A stretch of 64,000 nucleotides of DNA from Larkinella humicola (GTDB lineage: Bacteria; Bacteroidota; Bacteroidia; Cytophagales; Spirosomataceae): NCBI RefSeq assembly GCF_008727875.1, contig NZ_VTWS01000012.1, positions 121,756 through 185,755 of the forward strand, in the 5' to 3' direction. A program made the translations under genes and the position numbers. The notes beneath the pieces were generated by a model. The model ran no database searches. It was not told where the DNA came from and was given only the letters and a program-made list of their open reading frames with translations. Below, one piece after another: positions 10,401 through 17,659 of the stretch. Each line of letters opens with the position of its first letter. Position 1 is the first letter of the stretch.

Positions 10401-10604
10401 ACCGTCCTGATTCGAAATCGTACCGCTGGTGGCGGATTTAATCAGCACGGAAACGCCCGGCAACGGTTTCCCATTTTCGTCGGTGACCTTCCCCGTGATG
10501 GTAAGGGATTTGGTCTGTGCGAAGCCCTGAACAAAAGAAAAACAAAATAAAGTAAAGATCACGCTGGCTCGCCAGGATCTTCGGGAGGTAGGAGTAGAGC
10601 TCAT
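7431..10604 (-). CDS. SusC/RagA-family TonB-dependent outer-membrane receptor
   Basis: This 1057-residue protein has a signal peptide ending near residue 29 (FVQGFAQ), then a carboxypeptidase-like regulatory domain (ITGKVTDENGKPLPGVSV), a plug domain (VVVGYGTQSKRAITGAVAS, then IRIRGVSS and DASSAAIYGSRGANGVVLI), and a long beta-barrel ending in IPRVVTVGLKVDL. These are hallmarks of SusC transporters, which use TonB energy to import oligosaccharides bound by SusD. It is the first gene of the leftward unit SusC-SusD-GH43-GH2-beta-helix and is divergent from the DUF5060 hydrolase at 10774. The hydrolases suggest a plant-type galactan, arabinan or pectic side-chain substrate; that is inference. 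Confidence 0.97.
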   Translation of the reverse strand: MSSTPTSRRSWRASVIFTLFCFSFVQGFAQTKSLTITGKVTDENGKPLPGVSVLIKSATSGTISNQDGAYSLSANDNSTLVFSSISYETQEIPVSNRSVIDVSMLPSNKTLNEVVVVGYGTQSKRAITGAVASVGFNEFKDRSFSNVTQSLAGKIAGVNITQSQGAPGVSPIIRIRGVSSITAGTTPLFVVDGVPLENFNLNLINPQDIESVDVLKDASSAAIYGSRGANGVVLITTKLGKAGKTNISAGYEYGTQSVIRKVPMMDAQQWIGYYIDAHNNAWVDLNPAVNKASDPNSARPSTYRIPDDFITNPQQFGKGTDWQDVMFRVAPSHNAQLSVSGGTEKTQFLFSGSFLDQQAVLDENYYKRLALRTNIKHAVSDKFSLGLNLSATTVFDRTEGTQGKSDVVSLAIQSDPIFPVYNENGNLGYRDPNSVWSKYVAYNDLNLWHPYSLTRFYHKQNKSFNTLATAFAEYFITDDLKFRTSISGNLFNTRLNSYRVKNQGYGYSGLLPAEGNVQSSYMLNWLSENTLTYDKRFGDHSLNVLAGYSVQKQRDEFATVTSGSFPNDLVETLNAGVVTSGSSTATEWSMISYLGRAQYNFQNKYFLTAAIRRDGSSRFGRDTRWGYFPSVSAGWLISDESFMQNVKFVNSLKVRASYGIAGNNQIPNYGAISLLSATNYVSGAALASGLTISNISNTNLKWERTGQMNIGVDLRVLNDRIGLSAEYYNSVTRDMLLNVPVPDISGFSSQLTNIGRMRNRGIELNINSKNTTGKVIWTTDLNVSRNRNTVLQLGPTNAPIIYTDFVVAVKTEVGQPISNFYGYVVDGVFKNQAAVDAAPHYSSTKPGDPIIRDVNGDGKITPDDRTSLGNFQPDFTAGLTNTVSYKGFDFSFLLQGTYGGEIVNQNFRYLGFWNNGRNMFASVDNRWRSEADPGDGKHFRATLGLTGLQDQFHSLWVEDASFTRLKNIRLSYTLPSSLTRKTPFRVARVYINADNVYLWSKYTNYDPENTTYGASNYAGGSNGLNASGNAPNGAFIGVDYGSYPIPRVVTVGLKVDL

Positions 10605-10773
10605 CGTACTGGATTTGTTAAAATGTTCATAGAAATGATCAATTGAATCCGCATAAATTACCAGCAGTTCATGAAAAGTGTAAAGTACGTCAGGTTGGTA
10701 TTTTCTTATTTTTTCTTAAAAGTATTTCGTTTTATTTGTTTTACTTTGTTTTTTAAAAATATTTTCTTGAATT
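10605..10773. promoter_or_regulatory. AT-rich divergent promoter region
   Basis: This 169-base AT-rich space separates the divergent SusC gene and the DUF5060/apiosidase-like gene, so it must hold both promoters. A TTACTTTG at 10741-10748 resembles the Bacteroidota -7 element TAnnTTTG but does not match it exactly. I see no clear palindromic operator. Confidence 0.55.
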
Positions 10774-12387
10774 ATGGCCAGACAAGCTCAAATCCGGCTT
10801 TTGTTTTTTTTATTCATAGGTTCTCCGCTGCATCTGATCGCGCAGGGATTGGTGGCTTCCGAAAACGCCGTTGAAAAATGGGGGGTCTACGAGATCACCT
10901 TATCGGGGCCAACGGCTGGCAATCCCTTCACGGAGGTCTGGCTAACCGCCGAGTTCTCGTCGGGCGACAAACGGGTGAAAACGACCGGTTTTTATGACGG
11001 CGACGGCGTGTATAAAATCCGGTTCATGCCGGAAGCCACGGGGCAATGGTCGTACCGGACATCCAGCAACGTCAACGCGTTGCGTGGAAAAACAGGAAGT
11101 TTTACATGCCGCGCGCCTTCTGCGACCAATCACGGCCCGGTCGGCGTCCGGAATACGTACCACTTTCAGTACGCCAACGGAAAACCGTATTACCCCTTTG
11201 GGACGACGGCGTATGCCTGGACGCACCAGCCCGAGCCGTTGCAGGAACAGACGTTGACCACCTTGAAAAATGCGTCGTTCAACAAAATCAGAATGTGCGT
11301 GTTCCCGAAAACGTACAGTTACGTGGAGGAAGAACCGGCCCTTTTTGCCTATGAAGAGAAAGGCCGCACCAAACGCCCGAATGGTTCGACAAAGTACGAA
11401 TGGGACTTTACGCGCTTCAATCCGGCGTTTTTCCGGCACCTCGAAAAGCGGATTACGGACCTCGCCAAACTGAATATAGAAGCCGACCTGATTATTTTTC
11501 ATCCATACGACAAAGGCCGCTGGGGATTCGACAGCATGGGCATGAAGAATGATTTATTTTATATCAAGTATCTGGTAGCCAGATTGTCTGCGTATCAGAA
11601 CGTCTGGTGGTCGATGGCGAATGAATTTGATTTTATCAAAACGAAACCGCGCGAAGCCTGGGATGTCTACAGCAAAGCCGTGGTCGAAGCCGACCCGTAT
11701 CACCACCTCTGTTCGATCCACAACGGAACGGAATATTACGACAACTGGAAACCGTATTTCACCCACGTCAGCATTCAGAATGGGTCGACCGTCGAGGATT
11801 TTGGGCGGGCGGTTCTGTTGCGCGATGCCTACCGAAAACCGGTGATTTACGACGAGGTCTGTTACGAAGGCAACCTCCCGCAGCGCTGGGGACGGCTGAG
11901 TCCGGAGGAAATGACCGAGACGTTCTGGCAGGGCGTGATTGCCGGCACCTACGTGACCCACGGCGAAACCTACCGGACGCCGGGCGACACCATCTTCTGG
12001 GCCGAAGGCGGCCGGTTTCACGGGCAAAGTCCGGCGCGGATCGGTTTTTTGCGAAATCTGCTGGAACAGCAACCCGGCCCGGTTGAACTGGCGGACCCCT
12101 GGAAAGATCACCAGACCTGCCAGTCCGACAGCGCGCATTACCTGATTTATTTAGGGAAACAGATGCCGTCGGAATGGGTGTTCAGTTTGCCCAAAAAAGG
12201 CGCACCGCCCACGGGAGCGGTTTTCAAAGCCGAACTCATCGACACCTGGAACATGACCATTACCCCCGTTTCGGACACCTTCCGGCTGGGCGAAGCGAAA
12301 GATTACCGGGTGTATGACGAAGGATTCAGGAAAATTCGTCTGCCTGCCAAACCGTATCAGGCGATTCGGCTGACGCAGATCAAATAG
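10774..12387 (+). CDS. Exported DUF5060 / apiosidase-like (DUF4038) glycoside hydrolase
   Basis: This 537-residue protein has a signal peptide ending near residue 24 (HLIAQG). The first domain (about 30-115, EKWGVYEITLSGPTAGNPF, ending in a YRTSSNV strand) is DUF5060. From about 135 a TIM-barrel follows with KPYYPFGTTAYAWTHQ, the start of the DUF4038/apiosidase-like clan-A barrel. Candidate catalytic glutamates are in VWWSMANEFDFI and PVIYDEVCYEGN. The C-terminus (about 430-537) resembles DUF5605. Relatives release side-chain sugars from pectic or related glycans. It is divergent from SusC across a shared promoter region, so it probably belongs to the same locus. No direct evidence identifies its substrate. 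Confidence 0.85.
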   Translation: MARQAQIRLLFFLFIGSPLHLIAQGLVASENAVEKWGVYEITLSGPTAGNPFTEVWLTAEFSSGDKRVKTTGFYDGDGVYKIRFMPEATGQWSYRTSSNVNALRGKTGSFTCRAPSATNHGPVGVRNTYHFQYANGKPYYPFGTTAYAWTHQPEPLQEQTLTTLKNASFNKIRMCVFPKTYSYVEEEPALFAYEEKGRTKRPNGSTKYEWDFTRFNPAFFRHLEKRITDLAKLNIEADLIIFHPYDKGRWGFDSMGMKNDLFYIKYLVARLSAYQNVWWSMANEFDFIKTKPREAWDVYSKAVVEADPYHHLCSIHNGTEYYDNWKPYFTHVSIQNGSTVEDFGRAVLLRDAYRKPVIYDEVCYEGNLPQRWGRLSPEEMTETFWQGVIAGTYVTHGETYRTPGDTIFWAEGGRFHGQSPARIGFLRNLLEQQPGPVELADPWKDHQTCQSDSAHYLIYLGKQMPSEWVFSLPKKGAPPTGAVFKAELIDTWNMTITPVSDTFRLGEAKDYRVYDEGFRKIRLPAKPYQAIRLTQIK

Positions 12388-12459
12388 GAATTGGTTTTCG
12401 GTTTTTATGTTTTATTTGTGAATAGTGGGAATGGAGAATGAATTGGGAAAGAGACAAAT

Positions 12460-12608
12460 CCAGCCCACGGTTTTAACCGTGGGACATGGATGACAAAACC
12501 GGGTGTGCAAAAACCGTTTTAACGGTTTCAGGATCTCAAAACCGTTAAAACGGTTTCAAAATTTGGGTGGATATTTCGCGAAACCCCACGGTTTTAACCG
12601 TGGGCTGG
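12460..12608. repeat. Nested palindromic element with CCCACGG...CCGTGGG termini
   Basis: Two identical 20-base palindromes, CCCACGGTTTTAACCGTGGG, lie at 12464-12483 and 12585-12604. Outward of them CCAG and CTGG are complementary, so the whole 149 bases form an inverted repeat. Inside are two smaller palindromes, AAACCGTTTTAACGGTTT (12511-12528) and AAACCGTTAAAACGGTTT (within 12538-12556). It occupies most of the 315-base gap between the DUF5060 gene and the DeoR gene; no coding sequence was seen there. It looks like a miniature mobile or REP-like element. Confidence 0.85.
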
Positions 12609-12664
12609 GGAACAAACCGGAACGTTGATAATGAATCGATAGCGAAGAGAAAATTTCTTTTTGT

Positions 12665-12672
12665 TACTTTTG
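12665..12672 (+). promoter_or_regulatory. Candidate -7 element of the DeoR gene
   Basis: TACTTTTG matches the Bacteroidota consensus TAnnTTTG and lies 31 bases upstream of the ATG at 12703. No clear TTTG -33 box is present at the right spacing, so this is only a partial match. Confidence 0.4.
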
Positions 12673-12702
12673 ACAAACTCAGATAGTTTAGAATAAAACC
12701 GT

Positions 12703-13467
12703 ATGCTACCGAATCAACGTCGGGATAAAATACTTGAATTGCTGAAGGAAGACGGCTCCGCCAAGATCGTCAACCTGGCCCGGATTTTTAAGGTGACGGA
12801 AGTAACGATTCGTCAGGACATCGAGAAACTGGAAAAAGACGGACTGGTGATCAAGGACCACGGCGGAGCCTACCTGAAAAACGTGGAAGACCAGGTGCGG
12901 ACGGTTTCGCTGGGAAATCAGGAGAACATCGACAAAAAGGAACGCATCGCGAGCAAGTGCCTGGAATTCATCGAAAGTGGTGACACCATCATTCTGGATT
13001 CGGGTTCGACTACCACCGAAATCGCCAAAAAACTGCGCGGCTACCGAAACCTCACCGTGATCACCAACGCCCTGAACATCGCCCTGATTCTGGGCGCCGA
13101 AACCGGCATCGAGGTGATCATGACCGGCGGGGAGTTTAAACCGCCCACCCTGTCGCTGACGGGCCAGAAAGCCGCCGATTTTTTCAAAGGCATCAACGTC
13201 CAGAAGCTGTTTCTGGCCACGGCGGGAATCTCGCTGAAGGCGGGCTTAACCTATCCGAGTATCAGCGACTTAGTGGTGAAAAAAGCCATGATTGATGCCG
13301 CCGATGTAACCTATCTGGTGGCCGATTCGACCAAAATTGGCAAAAGTGCCTTCGCCAGTCTGGGGGCCTTGTCGCTGATCGATTACATCATCACCGACGC
13401 GACCATTCAGGAAAAATACAAACAGGTGTTCCACGACAACGAGATTGAATTGATCATTGCGCCGTAG
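12703..13467 (+). CDS. DeoR/GlpR-family transcriptional regulator
   Basis: This 254-residue protein opens with the classic DeoR helix-turn-helix (MLPNQRRDKILELLKEDG, then VTEVTIRQDIEKLEKDGLV, residues 1-57). The sugar-phosphate sensor domain follows (DTIILDSGSTTTEIAKKL, about 93-112; NALNIALIL; VIMTGGEFK; LATAGISLKAGLTYP). Such proteins repress sugar catabolic genes and release DNA on binding a phosphorylated sugar. It is 315 bases downstream of the apiosidase-like gene and near the SusC/D locus, making it a reasonable but unproven regulator of those genes. Length and domain order are normal. Confidence 0.93.
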   Translation: MLPNQRRDKILELLKEDGSAKIVNLARIFKVTEVTIRQDIEKLEKDGLVIKDHGGAYLKNVEDQVRTVSLGNQENIDKKERIASKCLEFIESGDTIILDSGSTTTEIAKKLRGYRNLTVITNALNIALILGAETGIEVIMTGGEFKPPTLSLTGQKAADFFKGINVQKLFLATAGISLKAGLTYPSISDLVVKKAMIDAADVTYLVADSTKIGKSAFASLGALSLIDYIITDATIQEKYKQVFHDNEIELIIAP

Positions 13468-13608
13468 GCGGCTCACAGCCATTTGCTGGTCGGTGGAGCA
13501 AAATAGGTGCAGTTGTTGACAACGTATCCACTATTGTCCTAACTTGGGGGCTCTGTTCCATTCGGTATGGAACGTTCTGTTTCTAAACTCCTAAACTCAA
13601 TAATACTC

Positions 13609-14559
13609 ATGTCTGAGAAAAAGATTATTGCCATTTTCGGCGCTACCGGTGCCCAGGGGGGCGGACTTGCCAGAGCCATCCTCCATGATAAAAACAGTGA
13701 GTTTGCCGTCCGGGCCATTACGCGGGACACCAGTTCCGATAAGGCAAAGGAACTGGCCCAATTGGGAGCCGAGGTGGTGGTGGCTGACATTGATGATGAG
13801 CAAAGCCTTAGCCAGGCCCTGGAGGGAGCTTATGGGGCCTTTTTTGTGACCTTTTTCTGGGCGCATTTTTCGCCGGAGCGGGAATACAACGAAGCCCGCA
13901 GCATGGCCCAGGCGGCCAAACAGGCCGGGCTGAAGCACGTGATCTGGTCGACGCTGGAAGATACCCGCGAGTGGATTCCGCTGGACGATGACCGGATGCC
14001 AACCCTTCAAGGCAAATACAAAGTGCCGCATTTTGATGCGAAAGGCGAAGCAGACCAGTTCTTTACCGATTTAGGGGTACCGACTACCTTCCTCCGGGCT
14101 TCTTTTTACTGGGAAAACTTCATCTATTTTGGAGCCGGGCCTAAAAAGGGACCCGATGACAGGCTGTATCTGACTTTGCCGATGGCTGATAAGAAGATGG
14201 CCGGTGTGGCTTCCGAAGATATCGGCAAAACCGCTTACGCCATCTTCAAGGGCGGGACGGAATTCGTTGGGAAGACCATCGGCGTGGCCGGGGATCAACT
14301 GACGGGCCAGGAAATGGCTGCGAAACTCTCCAAAGCGATCGGGCAGGAGGTAAGCTACAACTACGTTACGCCGGAGGTATACCGGGGCTTTGGCTTCCCG
14401 GGAGCCGATGACATGGGCAATATGTTTCAGTTCTACCGTGATTTCGACGAGGTATGTAACCAGGTCCGGGATGTAAACTACACCCGGGAGTTGAACCCCG
14501 AATTACAGTCGTTTGATGCCTGGCTGGAGCAAAACGCCGGGCGTATTCCGCTGGACTAA
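13609..14559 (+). CDS. NmrA-like NAD(P)-binding protein
   Basis: This is a 316-residue protein from the ATG at 13609. An in-frame ATG 42 bases upstream would add MERSVSKLLNSIIL, but the fold starts at MSEKKIIAIFGATGAQGGG, so the shorter start is chosen. GATGAQGGG is the dinucleotide-binding loop of NmrA/HSCARG-type atypical short-chain dehydrogenases. Later motifs include GAEVVVADIDDEQSL and LKHVIWSTLEDTREW. Family members sense NADP(H) redox state or act as reductases. No operon partner is evident; the facing gene at 14594 is convergent. The substrate is unknown. Confidence 0.85.
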   Translation: MSEKKIIAIFGATGAQGGGLARAILHDKNSEFAVRAITRDTSSDKAKELAQLGAEVVVADIDDEQSLSQALEGAYGAFFVTFFWAHFSPEREYNEARSMAQAAKQAGLKHVIWSTLEDTREWIPLDDDRMPTLQGKYKVPHFDAKGEADQFFTDLGVPTTFLRASFYWENFIYFGAGPKKGPDDRLYLTLPMADKKMAGVASEDIGKTAYAIFKGGTEFVGKTIGVAGDQLTGQEMAAKLSKAIGQEVSYNYVTPEVYRGFGFPGADDMGNMFQFYRDFDEVCNQVRDVNYTRELNPELQSFDAWLEQNAGRIPLD

Positions 14560-14593
14560 AGGTCCGGCTCAGCACATCGACTGGCTATTGGTG

Positions 14594-17344
14594 TTACTCA
14601 AACAGCCAGTCGATGTTCTTTTTATTGCCCGCCAAACCGGCGTCGAAAACCGGGATTTCCTGATTGCCGTCCATAAAACCGAGCAGTAAACAGGCTCCTT
14701 TTCCCAGATTCAGGGTGTGCGTTCCCGCCTTGAACGAATACGTATGCACATTGACGGGCGGGAAACCGTTCAGCAGCAAAGCGTTCGAAATTTTGATTTC
14801 CGACTGACCGTAGTCGTTGGCGCTGGCGTCCGTTTCCAGTTCCGGTTCGGGTAAGTAGTGGGGGTTCTTTTCGGTAAAAAAACCGACCAGCAGTTTGACG
14901 GGTTGGCTGGCTATAAAGGTCAGGCTGGTGCGTTCCGACTGTTGTGTCGATTTTGCCAGTTGCAACCCTTTCAGGTTCTTCAATTCCTCCGCCACCGCAG
15001 CGATGGCAAGACCCGTATCGGAAAAAATACGCTGCCCTTTTTCAACGGCATACGTCTCCACGGTCGGGCTTTGAATCGTGACGGTAGCCGGTTTGAATAA
15101 AACCGGTTGCCTGGCCACCGTCGCCGGTGCTGATTTCAGCGAGTCGATCACGGACTTAAACCGCGTCAGTTCTTTTTGATAAACCGGCAGCATTTCTTCC
15201 CACGTTTTGTAGGTTCCATCGACGCCCCGCATCGGAATTTTGCGCTGCTTCGTCTGCATACTGTTGGCATACAGGTACGTATCTTTCGTCAGCTTCACCA
15301 GATCCGTGTAATGTTCCAGACTGCTTTCCAGCAGCGGAACCGCTTTTTCCAGATCGCGGACGTCGGTCGAGTACTTGTATTTCAAAACCGCCAGGGCCGC
15401 CCGGGCCTTCTGGGCGTAGAAATTCGCCATCGCATTCTGGGCGTAGACGTCATTTTTCAGGCGGTCGAATTCGGCCTTGTTTTTAGTCACCGCACCAGCG
15501 GCTTTGTCAATGGCGGCCACGGCTTTTTTGCCGTGTTCAATCACTTCATCGGCCACCTGAACCGGCGTTTCGCCCCGGTGTTTTTCCTGTTTAGACTCCG
15601 TCTCGGCGTATTCGATAATCATTTCACCCTCAGGGGCTTCCGATTCGTACATGAGCGTAAAGAGCCCGTAGCGAAACGGATTGATGAGTTGCGTCATCAA
15701 CATACCGAGCGTGAGGGTCTGGCGGTTGCCGTCGGTGATGCCGTAGCGTCGCAATAGTTTCGGTGAAATCTCGCCGGTTTCTTCGTAGGCTTCCAGTACG
15801 TCCTTGCCTTTGTCGGCCGGTAAACCGTATTGATCCGCCAGTTGGTTGCCCCAGTACGTCACTTCGGTCGGACGATTCCGTTTGGAATTCCAGGCGTAGC
15901 GCGCCCAGGTTTTGTACCAGATCCAGTCACGGTCGAGCTGGAGCAGGCGGGGCGACGTTTTGTCGGCGGTATAGGGCCAGTCCCAGTACGACGCCTGGGG
16001 GTACAGATGCAGGCCATTCGCACCATACACGTTATGCATCGCCTGAACGGATTTTTGAATAAAATCGGGCGAACCGTACCGAAAAGGCTCCAGATTGGCC
16101 AGAATGTGCACATTTTCAACGTGAACCGTACCGATATTGCTTAACGTCCGGTGCAAATCCGCCCATTTACCCCGGGGCGTGTAGGTTGTCAGGGCTTCGC
16201 CGTTGTATTTCGCCATCGTATACAAATTCTTGTACAACGGCAGGGCGGCTTTCATCACGCGGGGTGCATCCGAATCGTGGGCGCGGAGCACAATCGGCGG
16301 TTCAGCGGTTTGGCCTAGAGCTTTCAGTCCGTCTTTGACGCCCGGAATAATCGTTTGGGTGAACCAGTCGACATCATCCTGCCCGACGCCTTCCATGGCT
16401 TCGCCGAGGGTGATGAGCAGGCCGACATTCGGGTATTTCTGAACAAACGCGGCAATGGATTTCTGGGTGTAATCGGAAATGAGCGGAGTAATCGGGCGGT
16501 TTCGGTCCTGAGTTTTGAGGTTGTGTTTTTCGGCAAACGGTTTTGAAAGAATGATGTTGTAGAACATCTGAATGACCCAGATGCCGCGTTTGTCGGCTTC
16601 GGCGGTCAGGAACCGGAACATTTCTTCGTTTCTCCGGAACGTCGCGTCATCCACTTCAACGGCGTAGGGATAGTCTTTTAGCCGAACCAGTGACGCAAAC
16701 GGGTGGCCATTCCACAAATACAGGGAGTTGTAGCGGTTTTCGGCCATCTGATCCAGGTACCGAATCCAGAGCGCTTTGTCGTAAAGCCACGGGAAGGTTT
16801 CGGGCGTATACGGATATTCATACACCTCGCGACCGGGGAGATACACCGGTTTCTGAATGCCCACGGCCGTGCCGCGCAGCACCATTTCCGGTTGGTCACG
16901 CAGATTGATCGTTTCGGGAAGCTGGCCGGTTTCGCTGATTTTTTCCGCCAGTTCCAGACAACCGTACAACACACCGGACGGGTCGGCTCCCACGATCAGC
17001 AGCGGATTCTGCGCGTCTCTCCGAATGGCAAAGCTTTCTTTGACTGGGTTTGGGTCTGCCGTTAATCTATAACGCAAAGAAACCTGTTTGACGTTGGCAT
17101 CAGACCATAACCCAATGACAATCTGCTGACTGCCCTTCTCCGGAACGCCTTTGCCTGGTGTAGTTTGATAACCAGCTTTGGCCAGCGCCTGTTTGAGTTT
17201 TTCGGCACCAAAGGTGACGCGAACGTGGGCTGAAACCGGCGTAACGATGGTGACTTTTTTACCGATTTTCTGCGCAATGACCGATGCGGTACCTATAAAG
17301 CAAAAAAGAACGGAGAAGAGAAGAATTGTAGCGTAGCGGTTCAT
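14594..17344 (-). CDS. Large exported glycoside-hydrolase-like protein (GH20-type N-domain, alpha-glucuronidase-like barrel)
   Basis: This 916-residue protein has a signal peptide ending near residue 24 (ASVIAQK). Residues about 30-150 look like the zincin-like N-domain found before GH20, GH67 and GH115 barrels (VRVTFGAEKLKQALAKAGYQ, GVLYGCLELAEKI). A TIM barrel follows (LRGTAVGIQKPVYLP, ENRYNSLYLWNGHPF, RGIWVIQMFYNII, LLITLGEAMEG, VHVENVHILANLEPF). From about residue 620 there is a helical region (ADEVIEHGKKAVAAIDKA) and a C-terminal beta domain. Similar proteins are sometimes annotated as alpha-d-galacturonidase or alpha-glucuronidase; I cannot choose. E in LGEAMEG is a candidate catalytic acid. 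It is convergent with NmrA and lies about 2 kb beyond the DeoR gene. Confidence 0.7.
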   Translation of the reverse strand: MNRYATILLFSVLFCFIGTASVIAQKIGKKVTIVTPVSAHVRVTFGAEKLKQALAKAGYQTTPGKGVPEKGSQQIVIGLWSDANVKQVSLRYRLTADPNPVKESFAIRRDAQNPLLIVGADPSGVLYGCLELAEKISETGQLPETINLRDQPEMVLRGTAVGIQKPVYLPGREVYEYPYTPETFPWLYDKALWIRYLDQMAENRYNSLYLWNGHPFASLVRLKDYPYAVEVDDATFRRNEEMFRFLTAEADKRGIWVIQMFYNIILSKPFAEKHNLKTQDRNRPITPLISDYTQKSIAAFVQKYPNVGLLITLGEAMEGVGQDDVDWFTQTIIPGVKDGLKALGQTAEPPIVLRAHDSDAPRVMKAALPLYKNLYTMAKYNGEALTTYTPRGKWADLHRTLSNIGTVHVENVHILANLEPFRYGSPDFIQKSVQAMHNVYGANGLHLYPQASYWDWPYTADKTSPRLLQLDRDWIWYKTWARYAWNSKRNRPTEVTYWGNQLADQYGLPADKGKDVLEAYEETGEISPKLLRRYGITDGNRQTLTLGMLMTQLINPFRYGLFTLMYESEAPEGEMIIEYAETESKQEKHRGETPVQVADEVIEHGKKAVAAIDKAAGAVTKNKAEFDRLKNDVYAQNAMANFYAQKARAALAVLKYKYSTDVRDLEKAVPLLESSLEHYTDLVKLTKDTYLYANSMQTKQRKIPMRGVDGTYKTWEEMLPVYQKELTRFKSVIDSLKSAPATVARQPVLFKPATVTIQSPTVETYAVEKGQRIFSDTGLAIAAVAEELKNLKGLQLAKSTQQSERTSLTFIASQPVKLLVGFFTEKNPHYLPEPELETDASANDYGQSEIKISNALLLNGFPPVNVHTYSFKAGTHTLNLGKGACLLLGFMDGNQEIPVFDAGLAGNKKNIDWLFE

Positions 17345-17659
17345 ACAACAGGACTTAGGAACAGTACAAATTTACCCTGTTTAGATACCGGTAATCTCCA
17401 GCATTTTCTCCAAAAAATATACAATGTTAGCGTTGTAGCGATGACTTAGTCGGCGAGGTATTCATCAAAAAACGGTTTGAGTGCGGGCTGGAGGCCTATC
17501 CTGTTCGTAAACACAAACTAGCTTTCATCTAGTTAGCTCCGGAGGAGCGGCCTAAAAAACACGTTCAGGCCGCTCCTCCGGAGCTAACCGGAATTGGTTG
17601 CCCTGTTTTCTATTGTCAGATCGCCCTTCCAGGGCTTTCCGGTTAACTCAAACTAATTT
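17345..17659. other. Non-coding 315-base space with a hairpin
   Basis: This space lies between the stop of the DHA2 exporter and the start of the large hydrolase, both leftward. Apart from the inverted repeat at 17532-17588 I see no gene, promoter or terminator I can support. Confidence 0.6.
17532..17588. repeat. Inverted repeat with 22-base perfect arms
   Basis: GTTAGCTCCGGAGGAGCGGC plus CT (17532-17553) is exactly complementary to 17567-17588, around a 13-base loop. The arm itself contains CTCCGGAG. There is no T-run after it, so it resembles a REP element more than an intrinsic terminator. Confidence 0.85.
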
